Shown: in pieces, positions 26,979-35,858 of the stretch | Layout of the letters: every line of letters begins with the position of its first letter | How positions within the stretch are numbered: position 1 is the stretch's first letter | DNA from: Burkholderiales bacterium | Lineage (GTDB): Bacteria > Pseudomonadota > Gammaproteobacteria > Burkholderiales > Usitatibacteraceae | Reading direction: 5' to 3' | Assembly (NCBI GenBank): GCA_025359985.1 | Contig: JANYDB010000097.1 | Location: 1 to 59,900, forward strand | DNA: 59,900 nucleotides | Position numbers and translations under genes: made by a program | Notes under the pieces: generated by a model | What the model was told of the DNA's origin: nothing | Seen by the model: only the letters and a program-made list of their open reading frames with translations | Databases searched by the model: none

Positions 26979-27803
26979 TTATTTGAACCAAGACATTATT
27001 CGCGCCCAAACGCCGCGCTCTACCCCGAATCCGCTCACGACTTTGATTAACATAACCGATATATTGTCACGTCCACCCGCATCATTGGCAGCCTGCACCA
27101 ACTGTTGCGCCGTGAGATCCAAGTTGGAACGCAATGCAATTAACGTCATTTGAATTTCTTCATCTTCAATCATGTCGTTCAAGCCGTCCGAACACAACAA
27201 ATAGATATCACCTTCCAGCACTTCATAGCTGTGGGTTTCAGTTTCAACTTCAGGGTCAATCCCCAGCGCGCGAGTCACCAGATTTTTGTTATGGGAAGAA
27301 CGCGCATCTTCTTTGGTAATAAGCCCTGAATCGATCTGCTCCTGCAACAGCGAGTGGTCACGTGTGACCTGTTCCAACATATCGTTTCGCATGCGATAGA
27401 GTCTTGAATCGCCGATATGACCAACCGTTAAAAAATTATCGTAAAACAGACATGCAACCAGTGTGGTACCCATACCTGCGCACTGCGGGTCTTTCTGTGC
27501 AGCTTCAAAAATGGCACTATTTGCTTTTGAAACTTCTGCCTGCAGTAATTGCTGCGAGAAAGCAGAAGTCTGTTCTCGATCCAGCTTTTTTAAAGCAGCT
27601 TTGGTCCAGCCATTGGCAAGACCTGCGGCAATAAGAGACGTTGCCATACCACTGGCTACCTCGCCCGCGTTATAACCACCCATGCCGTCTGCCAGTACAA
27701 CCACGCCCATTTCAGGACGCGACTCTACGCAGTCTTCGTTGTGCCCCCGGATTCTACCCGGATCGGTCACGCTTACAATTTGTAAGGCATTGATAATCGC
27801 CAC
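26979..27803 (-). CDS. PP2C-family serine/threonine phosphatase, Stp1/PrpC-like
   Basis: 274 residues. All main PP2C motifs are present: RIRGHNEDCVE, VVLADGMGGYNAGEVAS, VGHIGDSRLYRM, VTRALGIDPEVETET, IYLLCSDGLNDMIED and GGRDNISVMLI, with the metal-binding Asp residues in place. It would remove phosphate from Ser/Thr in proteins. The start is GTG at 27803, supported by GGGAGG five bases upstream. It is the first gene of a minus-strand series with the FHA protein. Phosphatases of this kind usually pair with a Hanks-type kinase; none is found in the window. Confidence 0.93.
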   Translation of the reverse strand: MAIINALQIVSVTDPGRIRGHNEDCVESRPEMGVVVLADGMGGYNAGEVASGMATSLIAAGLANGWTKAALKKLDREQTSAFSQQLLQAEVSKANSAIFEAAQKDPQCAGMGTTLVACLFYDNFLTVGHIGDSRLYRMRNDMLEQVTRDHSLLQEQIDSGLITKEDARSSHNKNLVTRALGIDPEVETETHSYEVLEGDIYLLCSDGLNDMIEDEEIQMTLIALRSNLDLTAQQLVQAANDAGGRDNISVMLIKVVSGFGVERGVWARIMSWFK

Positions 27804-28294
27804 GTTGCCTCCCGCAACCCCGTCTTGTTTTAATTACATCATCTTTACTGCCAACTACAATTAGTACAAGGCCTTATTTAAAAGTATCAGCGCCACAAAA
27901 ATTATCTACGCATCATGCGACTTTAAGCGCTAATTTAAATTCAAAACAAGATCAAGCTTAAACATAGCTAGGCTAATACAAATCCTCGCATTTATAATAA
28001 CTTAAAATGGACTTTTAAGAAACCTTTCCGAAATTGGAGCAATGTCTTTGATTTTTCAGCAATAAAATTAATAAACTTCTGTTTTTCGCGCTTGTTGCGT
28101 GCTGGATTGAATTATCTTGCCGATGCGAAAGTAACGTTATTACATTTCCTTAAAATGCGAATAAACAATTTATTGCCGTGCTGAAGTCAAAAGTGCTTTT
28201 CCATGCAGCGCGTAGCGCGCCGCATCGGAATGCGGTTTAATGCAATATAAATTGAAATCAAAATGTACTTAAGAAAAAATGAGGAGAATTCAGT
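27804..28294. promoter_or_regulatory. Divergent control region between the PP2C gene and aceE
   Basis: 491 bases, AT-rich, without a plausible gene. It must carry promoters for both directions but I see no convincing -35/-10 pair. Near aceE there are two small hairpins: GCGC-GTA-GCGC (28208-28218) and CCGCAT-CGGA-ATGCGG (28220-28235), which could sit in the aceE leader. GAGGAG at 28281-28286 is the aceE ribosome site. No PdhR-type palindrome is obvious. Confidence 0.45.
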
Positions 28295-30973
28295 ATGGAC
28301 CGCCCTGCATTTCTACTAGATGATTTGGACCCGCAAGAAACGCGGGAATGGCTTGATGCGCTGGAAAGCGTACTTGAAGTCGAAGGTCCGGATCGTGCAC
28401 ATTACCTGCTTGAATCGCTGGTCGATAAAGCCAGGCGCTCGGGCTCCAATTTGCCCTACTCGGCCAACACGGCTTATATCAACACCATTCCGCCGCACGC
28501 AGAAGATGCGCTGCCGGGCGATCAGGAAATGGAGCATAAGCTGCGCTCCATTATTCGCTGGAACGCCGTTGCACTGGTGCTCCGCGCGAACAAGGAATCA
28601 TCAGAATTAGGTGGCCATATCGCCAGCTATCAATCCGCTGCGATGTTGTATGACATTGGGTTTGATCATTTCTGGAACGCGCCTTCCAAAGCCCACGGCG
28701 GCGATATGATTTTTATACAAGGGCATTCGGCACCGGGCGTTTACGCACGCGCTTTCCTTGAAGGCCGCCTCACTGAAGAGCAGCTTGAGAACTTCCGCCG
28801 AGAGGTTAATGGCCATGGTATTTCCAGCTATCCGCACCCTTGGCTGATGCCGGATTTCTGGCAATTCCCGACGGTATCAATGGGCCTGGGTCCCATTCAA
28901 GCGATTTATCAAGCGCGATTTATGAAGTATTTGCACAATCGCGGCATCGTCAATACCGAGGGTCGCAAGGTGTGGGCGTTTATGGGCGATGGCGAAATGG
29001 ATGAGCCAGAATCGCTGGGCGCTATTGCGTTAGCTTCACGTGAAGGTCTCGATAATTTAATTTTTGTCGTCAATTGCAACCTGCAGCGACTTGATGGCCC
29101 GGTGCGCGGTAACGGCAAAATCATTCAAGAACTGGAAGCTGATTTCCGTGGTTCCGGATGGAATGTATTGAAAGTGATTTGGGGTCGCTATTGGGATCCG
29201 CTGTTTGCTAAAGATTCCGAAGGCATCATGTCGCGCCGCATGATGGAAGCGCTGGACGGCGAATATCAAAACTACAAAGCGCGTGATGGTGCTTATGTGC
29301 GCAAACATTTTTTCGGCAAATATCCTGAGCTGGAAAAAATGGTTGCCTCGATGTCAGACGATGATATTTGGCGCCTGAATCGCGGTGGTCATGACCCATA
29401 CAAGGTTTATGCAGCGTATTCGCAAGCGGTAAATCACAAGGGCCAGCCAACCGTGATTTTAGCCAAGACCATCAAAGGTTACGGCATGGGCAAAGCGGGG
29501 GAAGGCCAGAATATTACCCACCAGCAAAAGAAAATGGATTTGGCTTCGTTGAAGCAATTCCGTGATCGTTTTAATGTGCCGGTATCAGATGATGTGATTG
29601 CCGATATTCCGTTTTATAAGCCGGCCGAAAATTCTCCCGAGATTCAATATCTAAAAGCCGCGCGCGCCAAACTCGGCGGCTCATTGCCGGTGCGCTTTCC
29701 GAATATCCCAGCGCTGAAAGTGCCTGAATTAACGATCTTCGAACCACTGTTGAAATCGACCGAAGAGCGCGAGATTTCTACCACGATGGCGTTTGTTCGC
29801 GCTTTCACCGCGCTGACCCGCGACAAAGAACTTGGTCCGCGTTTGGTGCCGATTGTGGCTGACGAATCGCGCACGTTTGGCATGGAAGGATTGTTCCGTC
29901 AGCTTGGCATTTATTCCTCCGTTGGCCAGTTGTATGAGCCGGTCGATGCGGGCGAGCTGATGTTCTACAAGGAAGACAAAGCGGGCCAGATTTTGCAGGA
30001 AGGCATTAACGAAGCAGGCGCATTCTGCTCGTGGATGGCGGCCGGCACCAGCTACGCCAATCATGGTCAGCACATGATTCCGTTCTTCATTTTTTATTCC
30101 ATGTTCGGCTTCCAGCGCGTCGGCGATTTGGCGTGGGCGGCGGGCGATATGCAGGCGCGCGGCTTCTTGCTCGGCGGCACTTCGGGCCGCACCACACTGA
30201 ACGGCGAAGGCTTGCAACATGAAGATGGCCATTCGCATTTGATGTCGGCAACGATTCCGAATTGCATTTCTTATGATCCGACTTTCAGCTATGAATTGGC
30301 AGTCATCCTGCATGATGGTTTGAAACGCATGTACGAGAAAATGGAGCCGATTTATTATTACATCACGGTAATGAACGAGAACTACACGCACCCGGCGATG
30401 CCAATCGCAGCAGGTGTTGGAGTCGACATTCTTAAAGGCATGTATTTATTCCGTGAATCAAAAGAGGCCAAAAAGCCTCGCGTACAGTTGATGGGTTCCG
30501 GCTCCATTTTCCGCGAAGTGATTGCGGGCGCTGAATTGCTGGAGCTTGATTGGGGCGTGGTGAGTGATATTTGGAGCTGTACCTCGTTTACGGAATTACG
30601 CCGTGACGGCATGGCTGCAGAGCGTCAGAATATGCTTCATCCCGAAGCACCAGCGCAGGTTCCGCATGTAGCCAAATTGCTCAAGGGTCACAAAGGCCCG
30701 GCCGTCGCGGCAACGGACTATATGCGCAGCTTTGCCGATCAGATCCGTCCGTACATCAGCGACCGTAAGTTTGTCGTGCTGGGTACTGACGGCTATGGCC
30801 GTTCGGATACACGTAATCAACTGCGTAAATTCTTTGAGGTGAATCGCTATTATGTGGTTATCGCCGCACTGAAAGCGCTGGCCGATGAAGGCACGATACC
30901 GCTAAAAACAGTTTCTGAGGCGATCAAGAAATATGGCATCGATGTTGATAAACCAGCGCCTTGGACGGTGTAG
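28295..30973 (+). CDS. aceE: Pyruvate dehydrogenase E1 component, homodimeric type
   Basis: 892 residues, the usual length of gammaproteobacterial and betaproteobacterial AceE. It decarboxylates pyruvate with thiamine diphosphate and passes the acetyl group to lipoyl-E2. The thiamine diphosphate motif is present as GDGEMDEPESLGA to NLIFVVNCNLQRLDGPV, along with the catalytic His regions GHSAPGVYARAFLEGR and EGLQHEDGHSHL. GAGGAG lies 8 bases before the ATG. It heads the operon aceE-aceF-small ORF-lpdA. Regulation is not visible beyond the long AT-rich upstream region. Downstream, the stop codon is overlapped by a nested hairpin before aceF. Confidence 0.97.
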   Translation: MDRPAFLLDDLDPQETREWLDALESVLEVEGPDRAHYLLESLVDKARRSGSNLPYSANTAYINTIPPHAEDALPGDQEMEHKLRSIIRWNAVALVLRANKESSELGGHIASYQSAAMLYDIGFDHFWNAPSKAHGGDMIFIQGHSAPGVYARAFLEGRLTEEQLENFRREVNGHGISSYPHPWLMPDFWQFPTVSMGLGPIQAIYQARFMKYLHNRGIVNTEGRKVWAFMGDGEMDEPESLGAIALASREGLDNLIFVVNCNLQRLDGPVRGNGKIIQELEADFRGSGWNVLKVIWGRYWDPLFAKDSEGIMSRRMMEALDGEYQNYKARDGAYVRKHFFGKYPELEKMVASMSDDDIWRLNRGGHDPYKVYAAYSQAVNHKGQPTVILAKTIKGYGMGKAGEGQNITHQQKKMDLASLKQFRDRFNVPVSDDVIADIPFYKPAENSPEIQYLKAARAKLGGSLPVRFPNIPALKVPELTIFEPLLKSTEEREISTTMAFVRAFTALTRDKELGPRLVPIVADESRTFGMEGLFRQLGIYSSVGQLYEPVDAGELMFYKEDKAGQILQEGINEAGAFCSWMAAGTSYANHGQHMIPFFIFYSMFGFQRVGDLAWAAGDMQARGFLLGGTSGRTTLNGEGLQHEDGHSHLMSATIPNCISYDPTFSYELAVILHDGLKRMYEKMEPIYYYITVMNENYTHPAMPIAAGVGVDILKGMYLFRESKEAKKPRVQLMGSGSIFREVIAGAELLELDWGVVSDIWSCTSFTELRRDGMAAERQNMLHPEAPAQVPHVAKLLKGHKGPAVAATDYMRSFADQIRPYISDRKFVVLGTDGYGRSDTRNQLRKFFEVNRYYVVIAALKALADEGTIPLKTVSEAIKKYGIDVDKPAPWTV

Positions 30974-31043
30974 CGATTTTGACAAAACAGGTTTACGTAA
31001 GCACGAACCTGCTTTTGTCGAGCTTAGCTTGTTGAAAATCGCT
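30972..31043 (+). promoter_or_regulatory. Nested hairpin in the aceE-aceF spacer
   Basis: Outer arms AGCGATTTT (30972-30980) and AAAATCGCT (31035-31043) pair over 9 bp. Directly inside, GACAAAACAGGTT (30981-30993) pairs with AACCTG (31006-31011) and TTTTGTC (31013-31019), 13 bp with one bulged C; the loop contains the palindrome TTACGTAA. There is no U-run, so it is more likely an RNA processing, stability or attenuation element than a simple terminator. Confidence 0.65.
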
Positions 31044-31113
31044 AGCAAAGGCAAACGATTTTCAGATTGAACGCAGAATCAAAAAAAGCGAATACGAATT
31101 GAGGAGTAGTTGC

Positions 31114-32493
31114 GTGGCAAATCTCATTGAAGTGAAGGTTCCTGATATTGGCGATTTCGCCGACATTCCCGTGATCGAAATTTTGGTCAAGGTCGGCGAC
31201 ACCATTAAAAAAGAAGACTCGCTGGTTTCGCTCGAAAGCGATAAAGCGACGATGGAGGTTCCGGCATCGCATAGCGGTGTGGTGAAGGAAATAAAAGTCA
31301 AGTTGGGTGATAAGGTTTCGATGGGGGCGGTGGTTTTATTGTTGGAAGAAAGTGCTATCGCCAGCACGCCGCCATCGGCCCTCTCTCCCCTTGCGGTCGA
31401 GAACGGGGTAAGTGGGAAGAAAGTGGCAAGCTCAGCACAAACACCTGACAAAACCCCAGTGCCAACGCCCGTTTCCACGGCGCCTGTTTCACCCCCGGAA
31501 GGGGGTCTGCCTCAAAGAACCGCACCCACATTGGCTCCGCAGCCATCGCCCGTCAAATCTACTGGCGAAGGCGCCGTTCCTGCCCACGTTCACGCCAGCC
31601 CATCCATCCGCAAACTCGCGCGTGAATTCGGTGTCGATCTGGGCAGCGTAAAAGGCTCCGGACTTAAAGGCCGCATCACCGAAGATGATGTAAAAGGCTT
31701 TGTGAAAACCGAGCTCGCTAAGCCAAACTCTAGCACTGGCGCGGCTTCTGGTGGATTTTCGCTGCCGCAAATGCCGTTCATAGACTTTACCAAATTTGGT
31801 GAAATCGAAACCCGTGCGCTGTCGCGAATCAAAAAATTATCGGGCAATAATTTGCATCGTAACTGGGTCACGATTCCACATGTCACGCAGCAAGACGAAG
31901 CCGACATTACCGATGTGGAAACTTTCCGCGTCAAAACAAATGAAGAAATCGCCAAGAGTGGCGTGAAAGTCACGATGCTCGCGTTCCTCATCAAGGCCAG
32001 CGTGGCCGCACTGAAAAAATATCCGGAGTTCAATGCATCGCTCGAACCAGGTGGTGAAAATTTGATCCTGAAAAAATATTTCAATGTTGGTTTCGCTGCC
32101 GATACGCCGAATGGTTTGGTCGTACCGGTGATTAAAAACGCCGATCAAAAATCGATCATCGACATCGCTAAAGAAATGAGCGAGCTCGCCGCCAAAGCGC
32201 GCGAAGGCAAGTTATCGCCCACCGAAATGCAAGGCGGATGTTTCTCGATTTCGTCCCTCGGCGGGATCGGCGGCACGTTTTTCACGCCGATTATCAACGC
32301 GCCGGAAGTCGCGATTTTGGGCGTTTCAAAATCGTCGATAAAACCGATCTGGAACGGCAAGGAATTTGTGCCACGCATGATTTTGCCCATGTCACTGTCA
32401 TACGATCATCGGGTGGTTGACGGCGCGGCCGGTGCGAGATTCACGACTTATCTGGGAACCCTGATGTCTGACATTCGCAAGCTGATTCTCTGA
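31114..32493 (+). CDS. aceF: Pyruvate dehydrogenase E2, dihydrolipoyllysine acetyltransferase
   Basis: 459 residues from GTG at 31114; GAGGAG at 31101-31106 supports this start over a TTG 15 bases upstream. There is a single lipoyl domain (residues 1-80, lipoyl Lys44 in ESDKATMEV), a Pro/Ala-rich linker, a peripheral-subunit-binding domain (ASPSIRKLAREFGVDLG to KGRITEDDVKGF), a second linker and the catalytic domain ending with SYDHRVVDGA, which holds the catalytic His and Asp. E. coli AceF has three lipoyl domains; one is common in other groups. The linker contains the NSSTGAA segment also seen in valS. Confidence 0.96.
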   Translation: MANLIEVKVPDIGDFADIPVIEILVKVGDTIKKEDSLVSLESDKATMEVPASHSGVVKEIKVKLGDKVSMGAVVLLLEESAIASTPPSALSPLAVENGVSGKKVASSAQTPDKTPVPTPVSTAPVSPPEGGLPQRTAPTLAPQPSPVKSTGEGAVPAHVHASPSIRKLAREFGVDLGSVKGSGLKGRITEDDVKGFVKTELAKPNSSTGAASGGFSLPQMPFIDFTKFGEIETRALSRIKKLSGNNLHRNWVTIPHVTQQDEADITDVETFRVKTNEEIAKSGVKVTMLAFLIKASVAALKKYPEFNASLEPGGENLILKKYFNVGFAADTPNGLVVPVIKNADQKSIIDIAKEMSELAAKAREGKLSPTEMQGGCFSISSLGGIGGTFFTPIINAPEVAILGVSKSSIKPIWNGKEFVPRMILPMSLSYDHRVVDGAAGARFTTYLGTLMSDIRKLIL

Positions 32494-32494
32494 C

Positions 32495-32749
32495 ATGACG
32501 TTCATTGAACTTACCGTCAGCAACATGCTGGTTTGGCATGGATATGACAGCGACAATAATGAGGTTATGGAAGCAGTGGATGGGCAACAACCCGCAAAAA
32601 AAATTGTTGCTATATCGCGAGTTCAGTCGCTGACAGAAAAATATGTGCTGATCAGCGCTGGCTACGGTCGATTTATGTATTGGGAGTACCACGACGGTTA
32701 CAACGTGATCAAAGATCGCCTGCGCACTGCAGGCCTATTTATCGACTAA
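32495..32749 (+). CDS. Unrecognised 84-residue ORF between aceF and lpdA
   Basis: It starts one base after the aceF stop and ends 23 bases before the lpdA ATG, filling the spacer. The protein is soluble, with a mix of strands suggested by LVWHGYDSDNN, AKKIVAISRVQSL and KYVLISAGYGRFMYWEYHDGY; Trp and Tyr are frequent. No signal peptide, membrane segment or known motif is visible. No clear ribosome site precedes the ATG, but termination-reinitiation after aceF is possible given the spacing. Composition looks like coding sequence, so I give it moderate belief. It may be a small accessory of the complex or a recent insertion. Confidence 0.5.
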   Translation: MTFIELTVSNMLVWHGYDSDNNEVMEAVDGQQPAKKIVAISRVQSLTEKYVLISAGYGRFMYWEYHDGYNVIKDRLRTAGLFID

Positions 32750-32772
32750 GCAACAAACTACTTTTCCAAATT

Positions 32773-34614
32773 ATGAGCCAACTAATCGAAGTTAATGTCC
32801 CTGATATCGGCGATTTCGCTGATATTCCTGTCATTGAGATTCTCGTCAAAGTCGGCGACACCATTGAAAAAGAAGATTCACTCGTTTCGCTTGAGAGCGA
32901 TAAAGCGACGATGGAGATACCGTCTACACATGCCGGCGTGGTGAAGGAAATAAAAGTTAAGTTGGGTGACAAGGTTTCGATGGGGTCGGCGTTGTTGGTG
33001 ATAGAGGCTATCGAATCTACTGGTGTTAGAGCCACCGCTGCTCAAAGCCAAGCATCGGCGGGCATCTCTAAGGCATCTGCACCACCCCCGCAAGGGAGTC
33101 TCCATCGAAGCGCCGCACCAGCATTGCCTTTCCAGCCTGCACCGGTTGCGGGAAACTACATCGGCACCGCCGACCTTGAGTGCGAAATGGTCGTGCTGGG
33201 CGCGGGCCCTGGCGGATATTCTGCCGCCTTCCGCGCCGCTGATATCGGCATGAAAACGATCATCATCGAGCGCTACGCCCAGCTCGGCGGGGTGTGCTTA
33301 AACGTGGGCTGCATACCATCCAAAGCGTTGCTGCATGTGGCGGCAGTCGCCGATGAAGCGGCGGCACTCGCCGACCACGGTATTATCTTTGGCAAACCAA
33401 AAATTGATCTCGATAAACTGCGTGGCTGGAAAGATAAAGTCGTGGGCAAGCTCACTGGCGGGTTGGCGGGAATGGCGAAAATGCGCAAGGTGGAAGTGGT
33501 GCGCGGCGTAGGGCAATTTCTCGACGCAAACCATATCGAAGTAGAAATTACCTCCGGCACTCGTCAGGACAAGACCGGTGAGAAAAAAGTCATCAAGTTT
33601 CAAAAAGCCATCATCGCCGCGGGCTCGCAAGTGGTGCGCTTGCCATTTGTACCGGTTGATCCGCGCATCGTCGATTCGACCGGCGCATTGGCACTAACAG
33701 AAATTCCGAAAAAAATGCTCGTCATCGGCGGCGGCATTATTGGGCTTGAGATGGGCACCGTTTACTCCACGCTCGGCACGCGTCTTGATGTGGTGGAAAT
33801 GATGGATGGTCTGATGCAGGGTGCTGATCGCGACCTGGTTAAGGTCTGGCAAAAATTTAATGCGCATCGCTTTGACAACATCATGCTCAACACCAAAACA
33901 GTTGCGGTAGAAGCGAAACCTGATGGCATCTACGTCACGTTTGAAGGTACGGGTGAGAAAAATACAGCCCCAAAAGAGCCGGTGCGCTATGACATGGTGC
34001 TGGTGAGCGTGGGCCGCGCGCCGAATGGTAAAAAACTCAGCGCGGATAAGGCAGGCGTGGCAGTAACAGACCGCGGCTTTATCGAAACTGATAAACAAAT
34101 GCGCACCAGCGTGCCAAATATTTTTGCCATTGGCGACATCGTTGGTCAGCCGATGTTGGCGCACAAAGCGGTGCATGAAGGCCACGTTGCCGCTGAAGCT
34201 GCTGCCGGACAAAAATCATTCTTCGATGCGCGCGTGATTCCGTCTGTTGCGTATACCGATCCCGAAGTGGCGTGGGTGGGCGTGACGGAAGACGAAGCCA
34301 AGACAAAGGGATTAAAGATTCAAAAATCAACCTTCCCGTGGGTCGCATCGGGCCGCGCCATTGCCAATGGGCGTGACGAAGGTTTCACCAAATTAATATT
34401 TGATGCCGAGACGCAGCGCATCATTGGTGGCGCCATTGTCGGCACGCATGCAGGCGACATCATCGGCGAATTAGCCCTCGCCATCGAGATGGGCTGTGAT
34501 GCCACCGACATCGGCAAAACCATTCATCCGCATCCCACGCTTGGCGAATCAATTGGCATGGCGGCGGAAATGTTTGAAGGCGTTTGCACCGATTTGCCGC
34601 CGCAGCGGAAGTAG
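32773..34614 (+). CDS. lpdA: Dihydrolipoyl dehydrogenase with N-terminal lipoyl domain
   Basis: 613 residues, counted from the ATG at 32773 because the lipoyl domain starts there; the open frame extends 31 codons further upstream without support. Residues 1-80 are a lipoyl domain (Lys44) nearly the same as that of aceF. After an Ala/Pro-rich linker comes the E3 enzyme: FAD-binding VVLGAGPGGYSAAFRAAD, redox disulfide GGVCLNVGCIPSKALL, NAD-binding VIGGGIIGLEMG, second FAD block FAIGDIVGQPMLAHKA, and HPHPTLGE with the C-terminal catalytic His. It reoxidises dihydrolipoyl-E2 with NAD. E3 with its own lipoyl domain is known from betaproteobacterial complexes. Confidence 0.96.
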   Translation: MSQLIEVNVPDIGDFADIPVIEILVKVGDTIEKEDSLVSLESDKATMEIPSTHAGVVKEIKVKLGDKVSMGSALLVIEAIESTGVRATAAQSQASAGISKASAPPPQGSLHRSAAPALPFQPAPVAGNYIGTADLECEMVVLGAGPGGYSAAFRAADIGMKTIIIERYAQLGGVCLNVGCIPSKALLHVAAVADEAAALADHGIIFGKPKIDLDKLRGWKDKVVGKLTGGLAGMAKMRKVEVVRGVGQFLDANHIEVEITSGTRQDKTGEKKVIKFQKAIIAAGSQVVRLPFVPVDPRIVDSTGALALTEIPKKMLVIGGGIIGLEMGTVYSTLGTRLDVVEMMDGLMQGADRDLVKVWQKFNAHRFDNIMLNTKTVAVEAKPDGIYVTFEGTGEKNTAPKEPVRYDMVLVSVGRAPNGKKLSADKAGVAVTDRGFIETDKQMRTSVPNIFAIGDIVGQPMLAHKAVHEGHVAAEAAAGQKSFFDARVIPSVAYTDPEVAWVGVTEDEAKTKGLKIQKSTFPWVASGRAIANGRDEGFTKLIFDAETQRIIGGAIVGTHAGDIIGELALAIEMGCDATDIGKTIHPHPTLGESIGMAAEMFEGVCTDLPPQRK

Positions 34615-34626
34615 TCGTTTTTCGTG

Positions 34627-35040
34627 ATGCCGACTGCACGTTATATCTGGTTCGCGGTGGGTACGCTGATCGTCGTTATTTTATGGACGCTATCTTTGAT
34701 CCCGCATCCACCGGCAATTGGTTTCCGCCACGAGGACAAGCTCTATCATGTCGTGGCCTATGGCGGCACGATGTGGTGGTGGGGCCAGTGCTGGCGCAAA
34801 TTTCGCTCGCGCCTCATGCTCGCCATCTTCTTTACGTTGATGGGTGTGGCCATCGAATTTATCCAGGACTGGACGGGCTGGCGCACCTTTGATACCCACG
34901 ATATGTTTGCCAACGGCGTTGGCGTGTTGGTGGGCTGGGGGCTGCTCTACACACCACTGGGTTCATTTTACGAGTCAGGTTCTGCAAAAAAAATAAAAAC
35001 CCCAGCATCGGCGAGCGTCATCAGGCGAAAAAGGCTGTAA
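34627..35040 (+). CDS. VanZ-like family membrane protein
   Basis: 137 residues with four hydrophobic segments (YIWFAVGTLIVVILWTLSLIP, YHVVAYGGTMWWWG, LMLAIFFTLMGVAIEFIQ and FANGVGVLVGWGLLY). The blocks DKLYHVVAYGG and EFIQDWTGWRTFDTHDMFANGVG match the VanZ/YfiM-like family; some members give glycopeptide resistance but most have no known role. ATG at 34627 is chosen over GTG at 34624. It lies 12 bases after lpdA, so it may be read through from the pyruvate dehydrogenase operon. Confidence 0.85.
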   Translation: MPTARYIWFAVGTLIVVILWTLSLIPHPPAIGFRHEDKLYHVVAYGGTMWWWGQCWRKFRSRLMLAIFFTLMGVAIEFIQDWTGWRTFDTHDMFANGVGVLVGWGLLYTPLGSFYESGSAKKIKTPASASVIRRKRL

Positions 35041-35184
35041 ATGCCCGCCGATACTAGCTTCTTGATTTAAAATTAGTAATCGATGTTGGCGTGCTTCGAT
35101 GTCAAGATGCGTGAGCCAACCTTGAACCAGGCGACCATCCCGCCATGCGATACCGATAAACATTAACCACTTAAAATACTCTGC

Positions 35185-35850
35185 ATGAATTCGACCACGC
35201 TGGATCATCTGGTTATCGGTTGCGCTGATCTGGCGCGCGGCAGTGCATGGCTGGAGCGCTTCCTCAGTGTTCGGCTAAGCGATGTGGGCAGCCATGTCCT
35301 GATGGGCACCCACAATCGTTTGTTATCGCTGGGGCCGCAGCATTATCTAGAGTTGATTGCGATTGATCCCGCCGCCAGCCAAACGCGCAACACCCCATTC
35401 ATGCCACGTTGGTTTGGTCTGGATACGCCGGATGTTCAAGAGCGGATTGCGCAAAAGCCACGACTGCTCGGCTGGGTGGCCCGCACCGATAACATTGATG
35501 CACTGGCCGAAAAAACCGGCGGTATTTTAGGGGGCGTACAGCCGATGGAGCGTGGTGATTTCAAATGGCGCATCACCATCCCCGACGACGGTTATGCGGT
35601 TGAGGCCGGACTGATACCAACCCTCATTCAATGGGATCTACCGCTGCATCCCTGCCAACGCCTGCCCGACCAGCAATGTCGCTTTGAATGGATGGAAGCG
35701 GCGCATCCGAACCCGGCAAAAATTCGCTATTTGTTGAGCGAAATGGGTCTTGAGAATGCCTTAACCCTGACCCCAACCCCGCCCTATTCCGGCATGACCA
35801 TGTGTGCTTATATCCGCACTCCGGGCGGCGTAAAAACCCTGATGAGCTAA
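35185..35850 (+). CDS. VOC/glyoxalase-like domain protein
   Basis: 221 residues. The N-terminal LDHLVIGCADLARGSAWLERFL and the following GTHNRLLSLGPQHYLELIAID fit the glyoxalase_3-type VOC fold, with metal-ligand candidates His9 and Glu in YLELIAI. A second half with GWVARTDNIDALAEKTGG continues the paired beta-alpha-beta pattern. The substrate is not predictable; relatives include metal-dependent lyases and dioxygenases. It lies 8 bases before the DUF1499 gene, suggesting co-transcription. Confidence 0.8.
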   Translation: MNSTTLDHLVIGCADLARGSAWLERFLSVRLSDVGSHVLMGTHNRLLSLGPQHYLELIAIDPAASQTRNTPFMPRWFGLDTPDVQERIAQKPRLLGWVARTDNIDALAEKTGGILGGVQPMERGDFKWRITIPDDGYAVEAGLIPTLIQWDLPLHPCQRLPDQQCRFEWMEAAHPNPAKIRYLLSEMGLENALTLTPTPPYSGMTMCAYIRTPGGVKTLMS

Positions 35851-35858
35851 ACTAGGCA

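Noticed and set aside
28208-28235. Terminator or riboswitch before aceE
   Set aside because: Two small hairpins exist, but without a U-run, long conserved core or known leader pattern; listed only as part of the control region.
29729-30391. 220-codon open frame antisense to aceE
   Set aside because: aceE is unambiguous here; the antisense frame has no ribosome site or recognisable domain.
34584-34892. 102-codon open frame overlapping lpdA and the VanZ-like gene
   Set aside because: It is another frame of the VanZ-like gene, which has the better start and membrane pattern.
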